Of a stretch of 64,000 bases of DNA, positions 16,554 to 23,892 are shown piece after piece. The notes beneath the pieces are model-generated. The model was given only the letters and a program-made list of their open reading frames with translations. It made no database searches and was not told the DNA's origin. The position numbers and the translations under genes were made by a program. Source of the stretch: Caulobacteraceae bacterium (GTDB lineage: Bacteria; Pseudomonadota; Alphaproteobacteria; Caulobacterales; Caulobacteraceae); NCBI GenBank assembly GCA_947475845.1, contig CANJMO010000002.1, forward strand, positions 35,047 through 99,046. Direction: 5' to 3'. The first letter of the stretch is position 1, and each line of letters begins with the position of its first letter.

Positions 16554-17525
16554 TCAGGCAGTCTCCGGGTACTGGATCAGGTGGCAGAGGGTATCGGGGT
16601 CGGCGAGGATATCGCCCATTCGTGACGGCATCTCGGCAAGAGGCGTGCGAGCGGCGACCAGGATATCGAGGCGCGGATCGGCGCAGAGCGCCAGGGCCTC
16701 GGTGAGGCGGCGGGTGTAGTCGTAGGTGGCGCGGCGGCTGGGGGCGACATGGCCGACCTGCGAGGCCTTCAGGGTCAGACGCCGGCTGTGGAAGGCGGCG
16801 CCGAGGTTCACGGAGACGGGCTGATCGCCGTACCAGCTGAGCTCGATCACCGTTCCTTCGAAGCGGGCCAGGGACAGGGCGAGGTTGAGGCCCGCCGCGC
16901 TGGCCGAGGCGTGGAACACCAGATCGCGGTCGCCGGGCGCCTGATCGGGGGCGGCGAAGGCCAGCCCCAGCGCCTGGGCCACGGCGGCGCGGGCGGGGTT
17001 GATGTCGGTCACCGTCACCTCAGCCCCCTCGCGGGCGCAAAGGTATGCGGTGAGCAGGCCGATGACGCCGGCGCCGATCACGGCGATGCGTTGGCCCGGC
17101 TGGACGTCCGCGTCCCAAGTGGCGTTGAGGGCGGTCTCCATCTGCGGGGCGAGCACGGCGCGCTCCGTCGGCACGGCGTCGGGCACGGGGATCGCGGAGC
17201 CCGCGGGAATGTCGAACAGGCTCTGGTGCGGATGCAGGCTGAACACCCGCCGCCCGCCGCTCTCGCCGACCATGGCGTAGCCGTACTTCACCGGATGCGG
17301 GAAAGCGCCCTCCTGGAACGGGCAGCGCATGCGCTCCCATTCGCTCTCGGGGACCTGGCCTTTGAACACCAAGCCTTCGGTGCCCTTGCTGATCCCGCTG
17401 ACCAGGGCGCGGACGCGGACATGGCCCGGCGCCAGGGGTCCGAGCACGCCGGAGCGCAGCTCAGCGCGGCCGGGCGCCGCCGTCCAAAGCGCATGGCTGC
17501 GAGAGATTTCGTTGGCCGCGTTCAC
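16554..17525 (-). CDS. zinc-type medium-chain dehydrogenase/reductase (MDR)
   Basis: 323 aa, GTG start. It has an N-terminal GroES-like domain (G-H-V-R-V-R-A-L-V-S-G-I-S-K-G-T-E) and a Rossmann domain with I-G-A-G-V-I-G-L-L-T at about residues 150-159. V-T-V-T-D-I-N-P-A-R then points to NAD(H) through the Asp. The overall form resembles the BchC-like branch of MDRs. The usual catalytic zinc Cys-x-His pattern is not obvious, so zinc may be absent. It is the first gene of the dehydrogenase-PTPS-glycosyltransferase operon and stands head-to-head with opgH, only 24 bp away, so the two promoters must overlap coding sequence. It probably oxidises or reduces a side chain on a pterin-like intermediate (inference). 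Confidence 0.8.
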   Translation of the reverse strand: MNAANEISRSHALWTAAPGRAELRSGVLGPLAPGHVRVRALVSGISKGTEGLVFKGQVPESEWERMRCPFQEGAFPHPVKYGYAMVGESGGRRVFSLHPHQSLFDIPAGSAIPVPDAVPTERAVLAPQMETALNATWDADVQPGQRIAVIGAGVIGLLTAYLCAREGAEVTVTDINPARAAVAQALGLAFAAPDQAPGDRDLVFHASASAAGLNLALSLARFEGTVIELSWYGDQPVSVNLGAAFHSRRLTLKASQVGHVAPSRRATYDYTRRLTEALALCADPRLDILVAARTPLAEMPSRMGDILADPDTLCHLIQYPETA

Positions 17526-17549
17526 CCCGCGCCCTTAACACGTCGGCCC

Positions 17550-19343
17550 ATGGACCAAATCCACAAATCGATATTCGAGCGTGAAGACGCCGTCCTTGCC
17601 CGGCGTCGCTGGCTGGTGCTGGGCCTGTGCCTGGCCAGCATGGCCGGTCTCGCCTGGGCCATGGGCAAGGTTCTGGACAGCCGCGGCTGGTCGGCGCCGA
17701 CCGTGACCTTCCTGGTGATCTACCTGATCGGCCTGCCGTGGACCCTGTTGGGGTTCTGGAATTCGGTGTTCGGCTTCATCATTCTGCGCGTGGTCAAGGA
17801 TCCGGCCGGCTACGTCAATCCGGCCCTGGCCGCGACCCCGCCGTCGAGCCCGATCACGACGCGCACCGCCGTCTGCCTATGCCTGCGCAACGAGGAAGTC
17901 GCCGCCGCCTTCGGTCGTCTGCGGACCATGATCGACAGCGTCCTAGCCACCGGCCACGGCGAGCACTTCGACTTCCATGTGCTGAGCGACACCTCCGACT
18001 TCGAGATCGGCGCCCTGGAGGAGGTGATGTTCCTGCGGCTGCAGGTGGAATATGCGCGGACCGGCCTGCGCTACCGGCGGCGGCGCGAGAACACCGGCTA
18101 CAAGGCCGGCAACCTCGAGGAATTCGCCGCCCGCGCGCAGGGGCAGTACGACCACATGGTCGTGCTGGACGCCGACAGCGTGATGTCGGGCGGCTCCATG
18201 CTGCGGCTGGTGCGGGCGATGCAGGCCAATCCCACGCTGGGCATATTGCAGACCCTGGTGGTGGGGCGGCCGGCCGAGAGCGGCTTCACCCGCATCTTCC
18301 AGTTCGGCATGCGCCACGGGATGCGCGCGCAGACCACCGGCGGGGCCTGGTGGCAGGGATCGGCGGGACCCTACTGGGGCCACAACGCCATCATCCGCAT
18401 CGATCCGTTCGTCGAGCACTGCAAGCTGCCGACCCTGCCGGGCAAGGCGCCGATGGGCGGCTGGGTGCTGAGCCACGATCAGGTCGAGGCGGCGCTGATG
18501 CGCGGGGCTGGCTGGGACGTGCGGGTGACGCCCGATGAATACGAGAGCTGGGAAGAGAACCCAACCAACCTGCCCGACTTCATCAAGCGCGACCTGCGCT
18601 GGTGCCAGGGCAACCTGCAGTACCTGGGCCTTTTGAAGATGCCGGGGCTGAAGCCTATGGGCCGCTTCCAGCTGATCAACGCGATCATGATGTACGCCGG
18701 CGCGCCGATGAACCTGCTGATGCTGATCGCCGGCCTGACCATCGCCGTGACGCCCAATCCGCCGGACCTGGCCACCAGCATGGCCTTCGGGCTGTACGCC
18801 ATGGCCCTGTTCCTCGGCTTCGCCCCGCGCCTGCTGGGCGTGCTGGACACCCTGCTGAGCGGCCGGGCGCGGCTTTATGGCGGGGCGCCCAGGATGCTGA
18901 CCGGCTGCGTGCTCGACTTCGCCTTCAGTTTCCTTGTCGGGCCGGTGATGATGATCGCCCAGACGGTGTTCATCGGCGGACTGTGCTTCGGTAAGAAGGT
19001 GATGTGGGACGCCCAGAACCGGGCCGACCGTTCGGTGACCCTGGGCGAAGCGATCCAGGGCCTGTGGCCGCAGTTCGCCTTTGGCCTGCTGACCGTGACT
19101 GTCCTTGCCCTGACCGTGCCCGCCGCGATCTTCTGGGCCGCCCTGACCATCTTCCCCTGTCTGCTGGCTATCCCGTTCGCCTGCGTCACCGCAGGGCGCG
19201 GGTTCAGCCGTCTGCTGGTGAAGACGCGCCTGTGCGCCGTGCCTGACGAATATGCTCCGGCCTGGGAGCTGCTTGGCGAGGAGGAGCGGCCGGCCCTGGT
19301 CAAGGGCATGTCGGCCTCGGCCCCGCATACGGCCGAGCCATGA
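17550..19343 (+). CDS. opgH: osmoregulated periplasmic glucan glucosyltransferase OpgH (MdoH)
   Basis: 597-aa polytopic inner-membrane GT2 enzyme that polymerises and exports glucan from UDP-glucose. Two N-terminal TM segments precede a cytoplasmic GT2 domain with V-C-L-C-L-R-N-E-E, V-V-L-D-A-D-S-V-M (DxD metal site), W-E-E-N-P (catalytic Asp/Glu region) and the R-W-C-Q-G-N-L-Q motif of the Q/RxxRW class. About five C-terminal TM segments follow. It is shorter than E. coli OpgH (~850 aa), lacking most of the N-terminal regulatory extension, as in alphaproteobacterial forms. No opgG is adjacent. A 38-aa membrane peptide starts inside its stop codon. Confidence 0.9.
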   Translation: MDQIHKSIFEREDAVLARRRWLVLGLCLASMAGLAWAMGKVLDSRGWSAPTVTFLVIYLIGLPWTLLGFWNSVFGFIILRVVKDPAGYVNPALAATPPSSPITTRTAVCLCLRNEEVAAAFGRLRTMIDSVLATGHGEHFDFHVLSDTSDFEIGALEEVMFLRLQVEYARTGLRYRRRRENTGYKAGNLEEFAARAQGQYDHMVVLDADSVMSGGSMLRLVRAMQANPTLGILQTLVVGRPAESGFTRIFQFGMRHGMRAQTTGGAWWQGSAGPYWGHNAIIRIDPFVEHCKLPTLPGKAPMGGWVLSHDQVEAALMRGAGWDVRVTPDEYESWEENPTNLPDFIKRDLRWCQGNLQYLGLLKMPGLKPMGRFQLINAIMMYAGAPMNLLMLIAGLTIAVTPNPPDLATSMAFGLYAMALFLGFAPRLLGVLDTLLSGRARLYGGAPRMLTGCVLDFAFSFLVGPVMMIAQTVFIGGLCFGKKVMWDAQNRADRSVTLGEAIQGLWPQFAFGLLTVTVLALTVPAAIFWAALTIFPCLLAIPFACVTAGRGFSRLLVKTRLCAVPDEYAPAWELLGEEERPALVKGMSASAPHTAEP

Positions 19344-19456
19344 ACAGACGCAGGCGCGCCGACCGCATCCGCGAGATCATCCTGAACTGGGCGTTCCCGA
19401 TCGCCGGGACCATCGGCTTGCTGGCCGCGTTCGTGGCCGCTCTGTTCGCCCGCTAG
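19340..19456 (+). CDS. 38-aa single-pass membrane peptide coupled to opgH
   Basis: Short ORF whose ATG overlaps the opgH stop (ATGA). It starts with a strongly basic stretch (M-N-R-R-R-R-A-D-R-I-R) and continues with one hydrophobic helix (about residues 15-36, N-W-A-F-P-I-A-G-T-I-G-L-L-A ... A-A-L-F) ending in R. The basic N-terminus and helix length predict an N-in single-pass inner-membrane peptide. Its TAG shares CTAG with the stop of the convergent kinase gene. It is too short for most gene callers. A role as an OpgH subunit or small regulator is inference from position and coupling. Confidence 0.6.
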   Translation: MNRRRRADRIREIILNWAFPIAGTIGLLAAFVAALFAR

Positions 19457-21120
19457 CGCGTCGGGTTGAAGGCGATGACCTTGGCCGAGGGGCGGTCCTC
19501 GGCGTCTGCCTGGACCAGGCCGGGCAGGCGCACCAGCACCGAGGTGCCTTCGCCCAGGGTGCTTTCGATGATCATCTCACCGCCGTGCAGTTCGGCGAAG
19601 CCGCGCACCAGGGACAAGCCAAGGCCGGTGCCGAGCGAGCGCTGCATGGAATCGCCGGCCTGCTCGTAGGGGCAGCCCAGGCGCTTGAGGTCCTCGGCCG
19701 AGATGCCCATGCCGGTGTCGGCCACAGACAGCTCCAAGGCGTCGGCCTGGCTGGCCAGGGTCAGGGTCACCTGACCGCCGCGCGGGGTGAACTTCAGGGC
19801 GTTGGACAAAAGGTTCAGCACGATCTGCTTGAGGGCGCGGGGATCGGCCTCGATCTCCAGGGGCTCGGGCGGCAGGGTCGCGCGAAGAGACAGGCCGGCG
19901 TCGTCGGCCTGAACCCGCATCAGGCGCAGGGCCGCGGAGATCGGCTCGCGGGCGTCGAGCATCTCGACCTGCAGCTGGAAGCGCTCGGCCTCGATCTTGG
20001 ACATGTCGAGCAGGTCGTTGATCAGGTCGAGCAGGTGGCGGCCGGACTCGTGGATCAGCTCGGCGTATTCGGCGTATTTGGTCGGCAGGGGCCCGAACAG
20101 GCGCGCGCGCATGATGTCGGAGAAGCCCATGATGGTGTTGAGCGGGGTGCGCAGCTCATGGCTCATGTTGGCCAGGAAGCGCGACTTGCCGCTGTTGAGC
20201 GCCTCGGCGGCGGTCTTGGCCTCCACCAGCTTGAGTTCATGGGCGTGCTGCTGGGTCGCGTCGCGCATCACGCCATAGAGGCGTCCGTCCTGGGCCCGCC
20301 GCAGGCTGAGAGCGACAACCCCGCCGGTCTGGCCGGCGGGCGCCAGCATCGCCTCGGCCTGACCCGTGACCATGGCGGCGGCGAGGGCTTCGGCCAGGCG
20401 CGGACGGTCGTCGTCCGCCACCACGCCTTCGAGGCCGCCGCTGAGCAGCGCCTTGTGCGCCACGCCTTTGGGGGCGAAGCCGAAGGCCGACAGCACACGC
20501 CCGGCCTCGTCCAGGGCCAGCAGCAGATGCGGCTGTTCCACCAGCAGGCGCTCGACCTCGACGCCGGACACGGCGGGCGCGGTGCGGCGCGAGCGGGCCA
20601 GGCCGGTGGCGATCGACATGCCAAGGGACACCAGGGCGTAAAGGCCGAGCAGAAATCTCAGGGGTTCGGCAGGGGCGGCCGGCTCGAACCCGGCGACCTG
20701 GCCCAGGGCGGCGACGGCGACGCCAAGCACCGCCAGGGCGGCAGCCTGGGCCATCCATAGGCCTGGCCCGAGCAGGGCGGCGAAGGCCAGGGGCAGCAGG
20801 CACCACGGGGTCAGGGGACCGGACAGGCCGCCGGTCAGGGCGCAGGCCCCGGCGCCGGCGGCGGTCCACAGGATCAGCAGCAGACTGCGCGCGGCGGGAC
20901 TGTCGCGCCAGGCCAGCAGCAGGGAGAGGACGGCGGGCGCGCCGGCCAGGGCGGCGGCGGCGAGGACCTCGACGGGGGGCCGGCCCTGGGTCAGCCAAAG
21001 GGCGCCCGTTCCAGCCGCTAGAGCGGTCAGCCAGCCGAGGCACCACATCGCCGCCACGCGCCCGGCGCCCACGCTGCGGCGGGCGGCGTCTGCACGGACG
21101 TTGGAGGCGGCAGAGGCCAA
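19453..21120 (-). CDS. divJ: DivJ-like membrane sensor histidine kinase
   Basis: About 555 aa. The N-terminal ~175 residues hold roughly six TM helices. A degenerate PAS-like region follows (residues ~185-280), then a HisKA domain with F-L-A-N-M-S-H-E-L-R-T-P-L-N and G-F-S-D-I-M-R-A-R-L-F-G-P-L-P. The HATPase domain has N-L-L-S-N-A-L-K-F, D-T-G-M-G-I and G-T-G-L-G-L-S-L. There is no receiver domain. The architecture and the R-A-R-L-F-G-P-L-P-x-K-Y-A-E-Y-A signature match Caulobacter DivJ, the kinase for DivK and PleD, but other Caulobacteral kinases share this H-box, so the symbol is tentative. The start is uncertain: TTG at 21120, two GTGs or an ATG at the first TM. A second short kinase lies divergently upstream. 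Confidence 0.78.
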   Translation of the reverse strand: MASAASNVRADAARRSVGAGRVAAMWCLGWLTALAAGTGALWLTQGRPPVEVLAAAALAGAPAVLSLLLAWRDSPAARSLLLILWTAAGAGACALTGGLSGPLTPWCLLPLAFAALLGPGLWMAQAAALAVLGVAVAALGQVAGFEPAAPAEPLRFLLGLYALVSLGMSIATGLARSRRTAPAVSGVEVERLLVEQPHLLLALDEAGRVLSAFGFAPKGVAHKALLSGGLEGVVADDDRPRLAEALAAAMVTGQAEAMLAPAGQTGGVVALSLRRAQDGRLYGVMRDATQQHAHELKLVEAKTAAEALNSGKSRFLANMSHELRTPLNTIMGFSDIMRARLFGPLPTKYAEYAELIHESGRHLLDLINDLLDMSKIEAERFQLQVEMLDAREPISAALRLMRVQADDAGLSLRATLPPEPLEIEADPRALKQIVLNLLSNALKFTPRGGQVTLTLASQADALELSVADTGMGISAEDLKRLGCPYEQAGDSMQRSLGTGLGLSLVRGFAELHGGEMIIESTLGEGTSVLVRLPGLVQADAEDRPSAKVIAFNPTR

Positions 21121-21262
21121 GGGATCCGATCACGGGTGGCGGGGATTCGGAGTCTACTCCGCCCCACGCCCCGGCTCCAGCGCATGAGCAAGACTGCGTG
21201 ATATCAGGCGGGGGTGGTTTGGGGATAACCGATTGGTAAGCGGGGCAGTCCAGATTGCCGGC

Positions 21263-22021
21263 ATGGCTAACGCGCTGGCTTCCCCCGATCTGCCTCCCCT
21301 TTCGGCCCAGCCGATTCCGGGTCGCCTCGACGACGAGGCTAAGCGCTCGTTCCTGCGCATGATCAGCCATGAGCTGCGCACGCCGCTCAATTCGATCATC
21401 GGCTTCTCCGAAGTGCTGCGCCAGGAGCTGTGCGGGCCGCTCGGTTCGGAGCAGTACAAGGACTACGCCGCCTTCATCAGCGAGAGCGGCCACAAGATGC
21501 TGCGGCTGGTGAACCAGATCGTCGAGATCGTGCGCCTGGAAAGCCAGGCGGAGGCGATGGACCTTGCGGCCGAGCCGCTCGACCTTGCCATCGGCGAAGC
21601 GATCCAGACCCTGGCTGCGGAGTCCCAGGCCCTGGGCGTGCGCCTGACGGTCGAGGGCCTCGACGACATGCCCACGGTTCTGGCCGATGCGCGGGCGCTG
21701 CGCACGGTGCTGCTGAACCTGATGCAGAACGGCCTGTCGCATTCGCCGAGGGGCGACGCGGTGCGGGTGCGCGCCTACCGGGCCGGCGGACTGGTGATGA
21801 TCGAGATCCAGGACCACGGCCCCGGCCTGGACCCGCAGGACCTGCCGCGGCTGATGCGCCCGTTCGAGCAGGGCGAGCACACCTTGACCCGCGCCGGCGA
21901 CGGCGCCGGCCTTGGCCTGCCGATCGCCAAGCTGCTGACCGAGGCCATGGGTGGAAACCTGGTGGTCCGCACCTCTTCCGGCGCGGGCCTGACCGCCATG
22001 ATCGCCCTGACCGCCGCCTGA
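21263..22021 (+). CDS. sensorless soluble histidine kinase
   Basis: 252 aa from the ATG at 21263 (an in-frame TTG lies 10 codons upstream). After ~25 residues it goes straight into HisKA: F-L-R-M-I-S-H-E-L-R-T-P-L-N-S-I-I-G-F-S-E-V. HATPase follows with N-L-M-Q-N-G-L-S-H, D-H-G-P-G-L and G-A-G-L-G-L-P-I. No sensor, TM or receiver domain is present, so signals must come through a partner protein. Its H-box and G-P-L-G-S-E-Q-Y-K-D-Y-A region closely resemble the divergently encoded DivJ-like kinase, so it is probably a paralogue with the same partner response regulators (inference). The 142-bp spacer between the two genes contains two GANTC sites. Confidence 0.85.
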   Translation: MANALASPDLPPLSAQPIPGRLDDEAKRSFLRMISHELRTPLNSIIGFSEVLRQELCGPLGSEQYKDYAAFISESGHKMLRLVNQIVEIVRLESQAEAMDLAAEPLDLAIGEAIQTLAAESQALGVRLTVEGLDDMPTVLADARALRTVLLNLMQNGLSHSPRGDAVRVRAYRAGGLVMIEIQDHGPGLDPQDLPRLMRPFEQGEHTLTRAGDGAGLGLPIAKLLTEAMGGNLVVRTSSGAGLTAMIALTAA

Positions 22022-22064
22022 ACGCGCGTTGCCATAGCCGCGCCGGCCTCTTAAGTGCTGCGCC

Positions 22065-22499
22065 ATGTCCGCGACGATGACCCAAGAGCTGCAAGACCTG
22101 GCCGCCGAATTCGACCTGATGGGCGATTGGGAGGAGCGCTATCGCTATGTCATCGACCTGGGGCGCGAACTGGAGCCGCTGTCGGACGTCGAGCGCTCTG
22201 AAAGCAACAAGGTGCGCGGCTGCGCCAGTCAGGTATGGCTGGTGACCGAGGCCGGGCCGGACGGGACCCTGGTGTTCCGCGGCGATTCCGACGCCCACAT
22301 CGTGCGCGGCCTGATCGCCATCGTGGTGCGGCTCTATAGCGGACGGGCGCCGGACGAGATCATGGCCTTCGATCCGCGCGCGGCGTTCGACAAGCTGGGC
22401 TTGGCCGGGGCCCTGTCGACCCAACGGTCCAACGGGTTGTTCTCGATGATCGAGCGCATCCGCAGGGACGCGATGGCCGTGCAGGCCGCGAGCAACTAG
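22065..22499 (+). CDS. sufE: SufE-family cysteine desulfurase activator
   Basis: 144 aa. SufE takes the persulfide from the SufS cysteine desulfurase and hands it to Fe-S scaffold proteins in the cytoplasm. Family features are present: W-E-E-R-Y-R-Y-V-I-D-L-G-R-E-L, then N-K-V-R-G-C-A-S-Q-V-W with the acceptor Cys, and L-G-L-A-G-A-L-S-T-Q-R-S-N-G-L near the C-terminus. No other suf gene lies nearby, as is common for stand-alone sufE. A second ATG four codons in is an alternative start. Its stop overlaps that of the convergent PAS gene by four bases (CTAG). Confidence 0.92.
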   Translation: MSATMTQELQDLAAEFDLMGDWEERYRYVIDLGRELEPLSDVERSESNKVRGCASQVWLVTEAGPDGTLVFRGDSDAHIVRGLIAIVVRLYSGRAPDEIMAFDPRAAFDKLGLAGALSTQRSNGLFSMIERIRRDAMAVQAASN

Positions 22500-22975
22500 G
22501 CCGCGCGGATGCCGGTGCTTTCGCTCTGCTGGCCGATGACCACGTCGAAGCCGAGAATCATGTCGACATCGACGCCGTTGGTGGCCAGCGGCATGCGCAG
22601 CCACAGGATCGACAGGTGCGAGGCGCCGCGCCAAGCCAGGTTGTGTACGCCGACGCCGGCCCGGCGGGTCTCGACGATCTTGTCCAGTTCCGTACGCCAA
22701 TAGCCGGCGGCCGGGGCGGCGTAGACGTCTTCCAGCTTGGAGCCAGTGATTTCGCGGCCGTAGACGCCGTAAAGGCCGGTGCCGGCGAGACGCAGACGGT
22801 ATTGATTCTGACCCGGCAGCACGTCGATCAGGCTGATGGTCGGCAGGTGACGCTTGAAATGGTCCGGGCTGATGGCGTCGCGGCCAGGCAGACGTCCACC
22901 CTGACGGCGCGAAGCCCAGTAGGCGAACATCTCCTCATGCGCCCGCACCGCGCTGACCGGCGTACCTATTTGCAT
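22496..22975 (-). CDS. single-domain PAS_5-type protein (MopJ-like)
   Basis: 159 aa from the ATG at 22975, which has AGAGGGG 5 bp upstream; the frame stays open another 25 codons, but those residues look like leader sequence. The protein consists almost only of a PAS_5-type domain: P-D-H-F-K-R-H-L-P-T-I-S-L-I-D-V, Y-R-L-R-L-A-G-T-G-L-Y-G-V-Y-G-R-E-I-T-G and Y-R-x-P-L-type strands near the end (R-M-P-L-A-T-N-G). Alphaproteobacteria have several such stand-alone PAS proteins; Caulobacter MopJ, a modulator of DivJ/CtrA signalling, is one single-PAS example. Proximity to the DivJ-like kinase makes a cell-cycle role plausible but unproven. Its leader lies in the GANTC cluster with a promoter-like element. 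Confidence 0.75.
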   Translation of the reverse strand: MQIGTPVSAVRAHEEMFAYWASRRQGGRLPGRDAISPDHFKRHLPTISLIDVLPGQNQYRLRLAGTGLYGVYGREITGSKLEDVYAAPAAGYWRTELDKIVETRRAGVGVHNLAWRGASHLSILWLRMPLATNGVDVDMILGFDVVIGQQSESTGIRAA

Positions 22976-23020
22976 CGACCCCTCTGGATTCCTGAGCAAG
23001 CTATTGGAATCACTTGATTC

Positions 23021-23050
23021 ACTATCTCTTAACCAACGAATCGGTGGCAA
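23021..23050 (-). promoter_or_regulatory. candidate sigma-70 promoter of the PAS gene with internal GANTC and CtrA-like half site
   Basis: On the minus strand TTGCCA (23050-23045) and GATAGT (23026-23021) are separated by 18 bp. The spacer contains a GANTC site (23038) and GGTTAAG, a CtrA-type half site. Transcription would start near 23014, giving a ~40-nt leader before the ribosome site of the PAS gene. GcrA-CcrM-controlled promoters commonly carry GANTC in this position. The -35 and -10 boxes match consensus only moderately. Confidence 0.4.
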
Positions 23051-23132
23051 GCGTTATTCGCGGGGCCGAGTCATAAAAATGCGAACAGAGTCAATCGGTC
23101 GCAGGCGAATCCGCAGACTCGAGTCGAGCATG

Positions 23133-23164
23133 AATCAAAACGCCCGCCGGAGGACCGGCGGGCG
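23133..23164 (-). terminator. intrinsic terminator of mucR
   Basis: A perfect 10-bp GC-rich inverted repeat (23141-23150 with 23155-23164, loop of 4) is followed on the minus strand by TTTTGATT. It lies 25 bp after the mucR stop, the right place and orientation for Rho-independent termination of mucR. Confidence 0.8.
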
Positions 23165-23188
23165 TAGTAGTGAAAGTAGAGTCAGAGT

Positions 23189-23605
23189 CTAGCGTTTACG
23201 CGCAGCCTGGCGTCCGCCCTGGCCCAGACCCATCTGCTTGGCGAGGTCGGAGCGGGCCTTGGCGTAGTTGGGCGCGACCATCGGGTAATCCTTGGCCAGG
23301 CCCCACTTGGCGCGATAGTCCTCGGGGCTCATGTTGTACTTGGTGCGCAGGTGGCGCTTGAGCGACTTGAACTTGCGGCCATCCTCAAGGCAGATCAGGA
23401 ATTCCGGGGTGATCGAGCGCTTGACCGGCACCGCCGGCTCCTGCGGCGCGGCCTCGACCGCCTCGGCTTCGCCGGACACGCCGGCCAGAGCGCGGTGCAC
23501 CGCCTGGATCAGGCTGGGAAGCTCGGCCGCCGTCAGGGTATTGGCGCCCACATAGGCGGACACGATGTCCGCGGTCATTTCGATAACGTCGGCTCGATCG
23601 TCCAT
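23189..23605 (-). CDS. mucR: MucR/Ros-family transcriptional regulator
   Basis: 138 aa from the ATG at 23605 (M-D-D-R-A-D). MucR proteins are small heterochromatin-like DNA-binding regulators of exopolysaccharide, motility and cell-cycle genes in alphaproteobacteria. Residues ~72-138 match the Ros/MucR domain: S-I-T-P-E-F-L-I-C-L-E-D-G-R-K-F, then L-K-R-H-L-R-T-K-Y-N-M-S-P-E-D-Y-R-A-K-W-G-L and D-Y-P-M-V-A-P-N-Y-A. The Ros zinc ligands are only partly kept: the second Cys is Asp and the last His is Tyr, as in zinc-free Ml-type homologues. The tail is basic. A strong terminator follows it. The 287-bp upstream region to the protease gene has no further gene that I can support and probably holds its promoter. 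Confidence 0.92.
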   Translation of the reverse strand: MDDRADVIEMTADIVSAYVGANTLTAAELPSLIQAVHRALAGVSGEAEAVEAAPQEPAVPVKRSITPEFLICLEDGRKFKSLKRHLRTKYNMSPEDYRAKWGLAKDYPMVAPNYAKARSDLAKQMGLGQGGRQAARKR

Positions 23606-23892
23606 GGGGGGATACCTGTTACTGCGCCAGATCAAGATCAGGTGCATAGCGATGTTCGTTTCGACCGACAACAGTCAAAAGCAAGAAACGGCGGTCTCTG
23701 CGGGTAAAATCATCATGGCCTAACCGCTCAACAAACGATCAACTCCGGCGATCTTCAGGAAATCATGAAGGCGTCGAAGGAGATCGATTGCGCTGCTGCA
23801 ACATAAGCTTCTGTGGATGCTGGACATTTGTCCGCGCGTTTCAATCCAAGGCCGAACAGGGACGGCGACGGCGAGCGCGGCCTTGCGAAGAC

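Larger units (their letters stand above)
22987..23189. promoter_or_regulatory. cluster of 12 GANTC (CcrM-type) methylation sites
   Basis: Twelve GANTC sites start at 22987, 23007, 23016, 23038, 23068, 23088, 23107, 23116, 23121, 23132, 23179 and 23185, in an AT-richer intergenic segment between the PAS gene start and the mucR 3' end. From base composition fewer than one would be expected in this length. The last two lie at the end of mucR, the last overlapping its stop codon by one base. In Caulobacterales GANTC is methylated by CcrM and read by GcrA, so this is likely an epigenetically controlled region. Confidence 0.7.
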
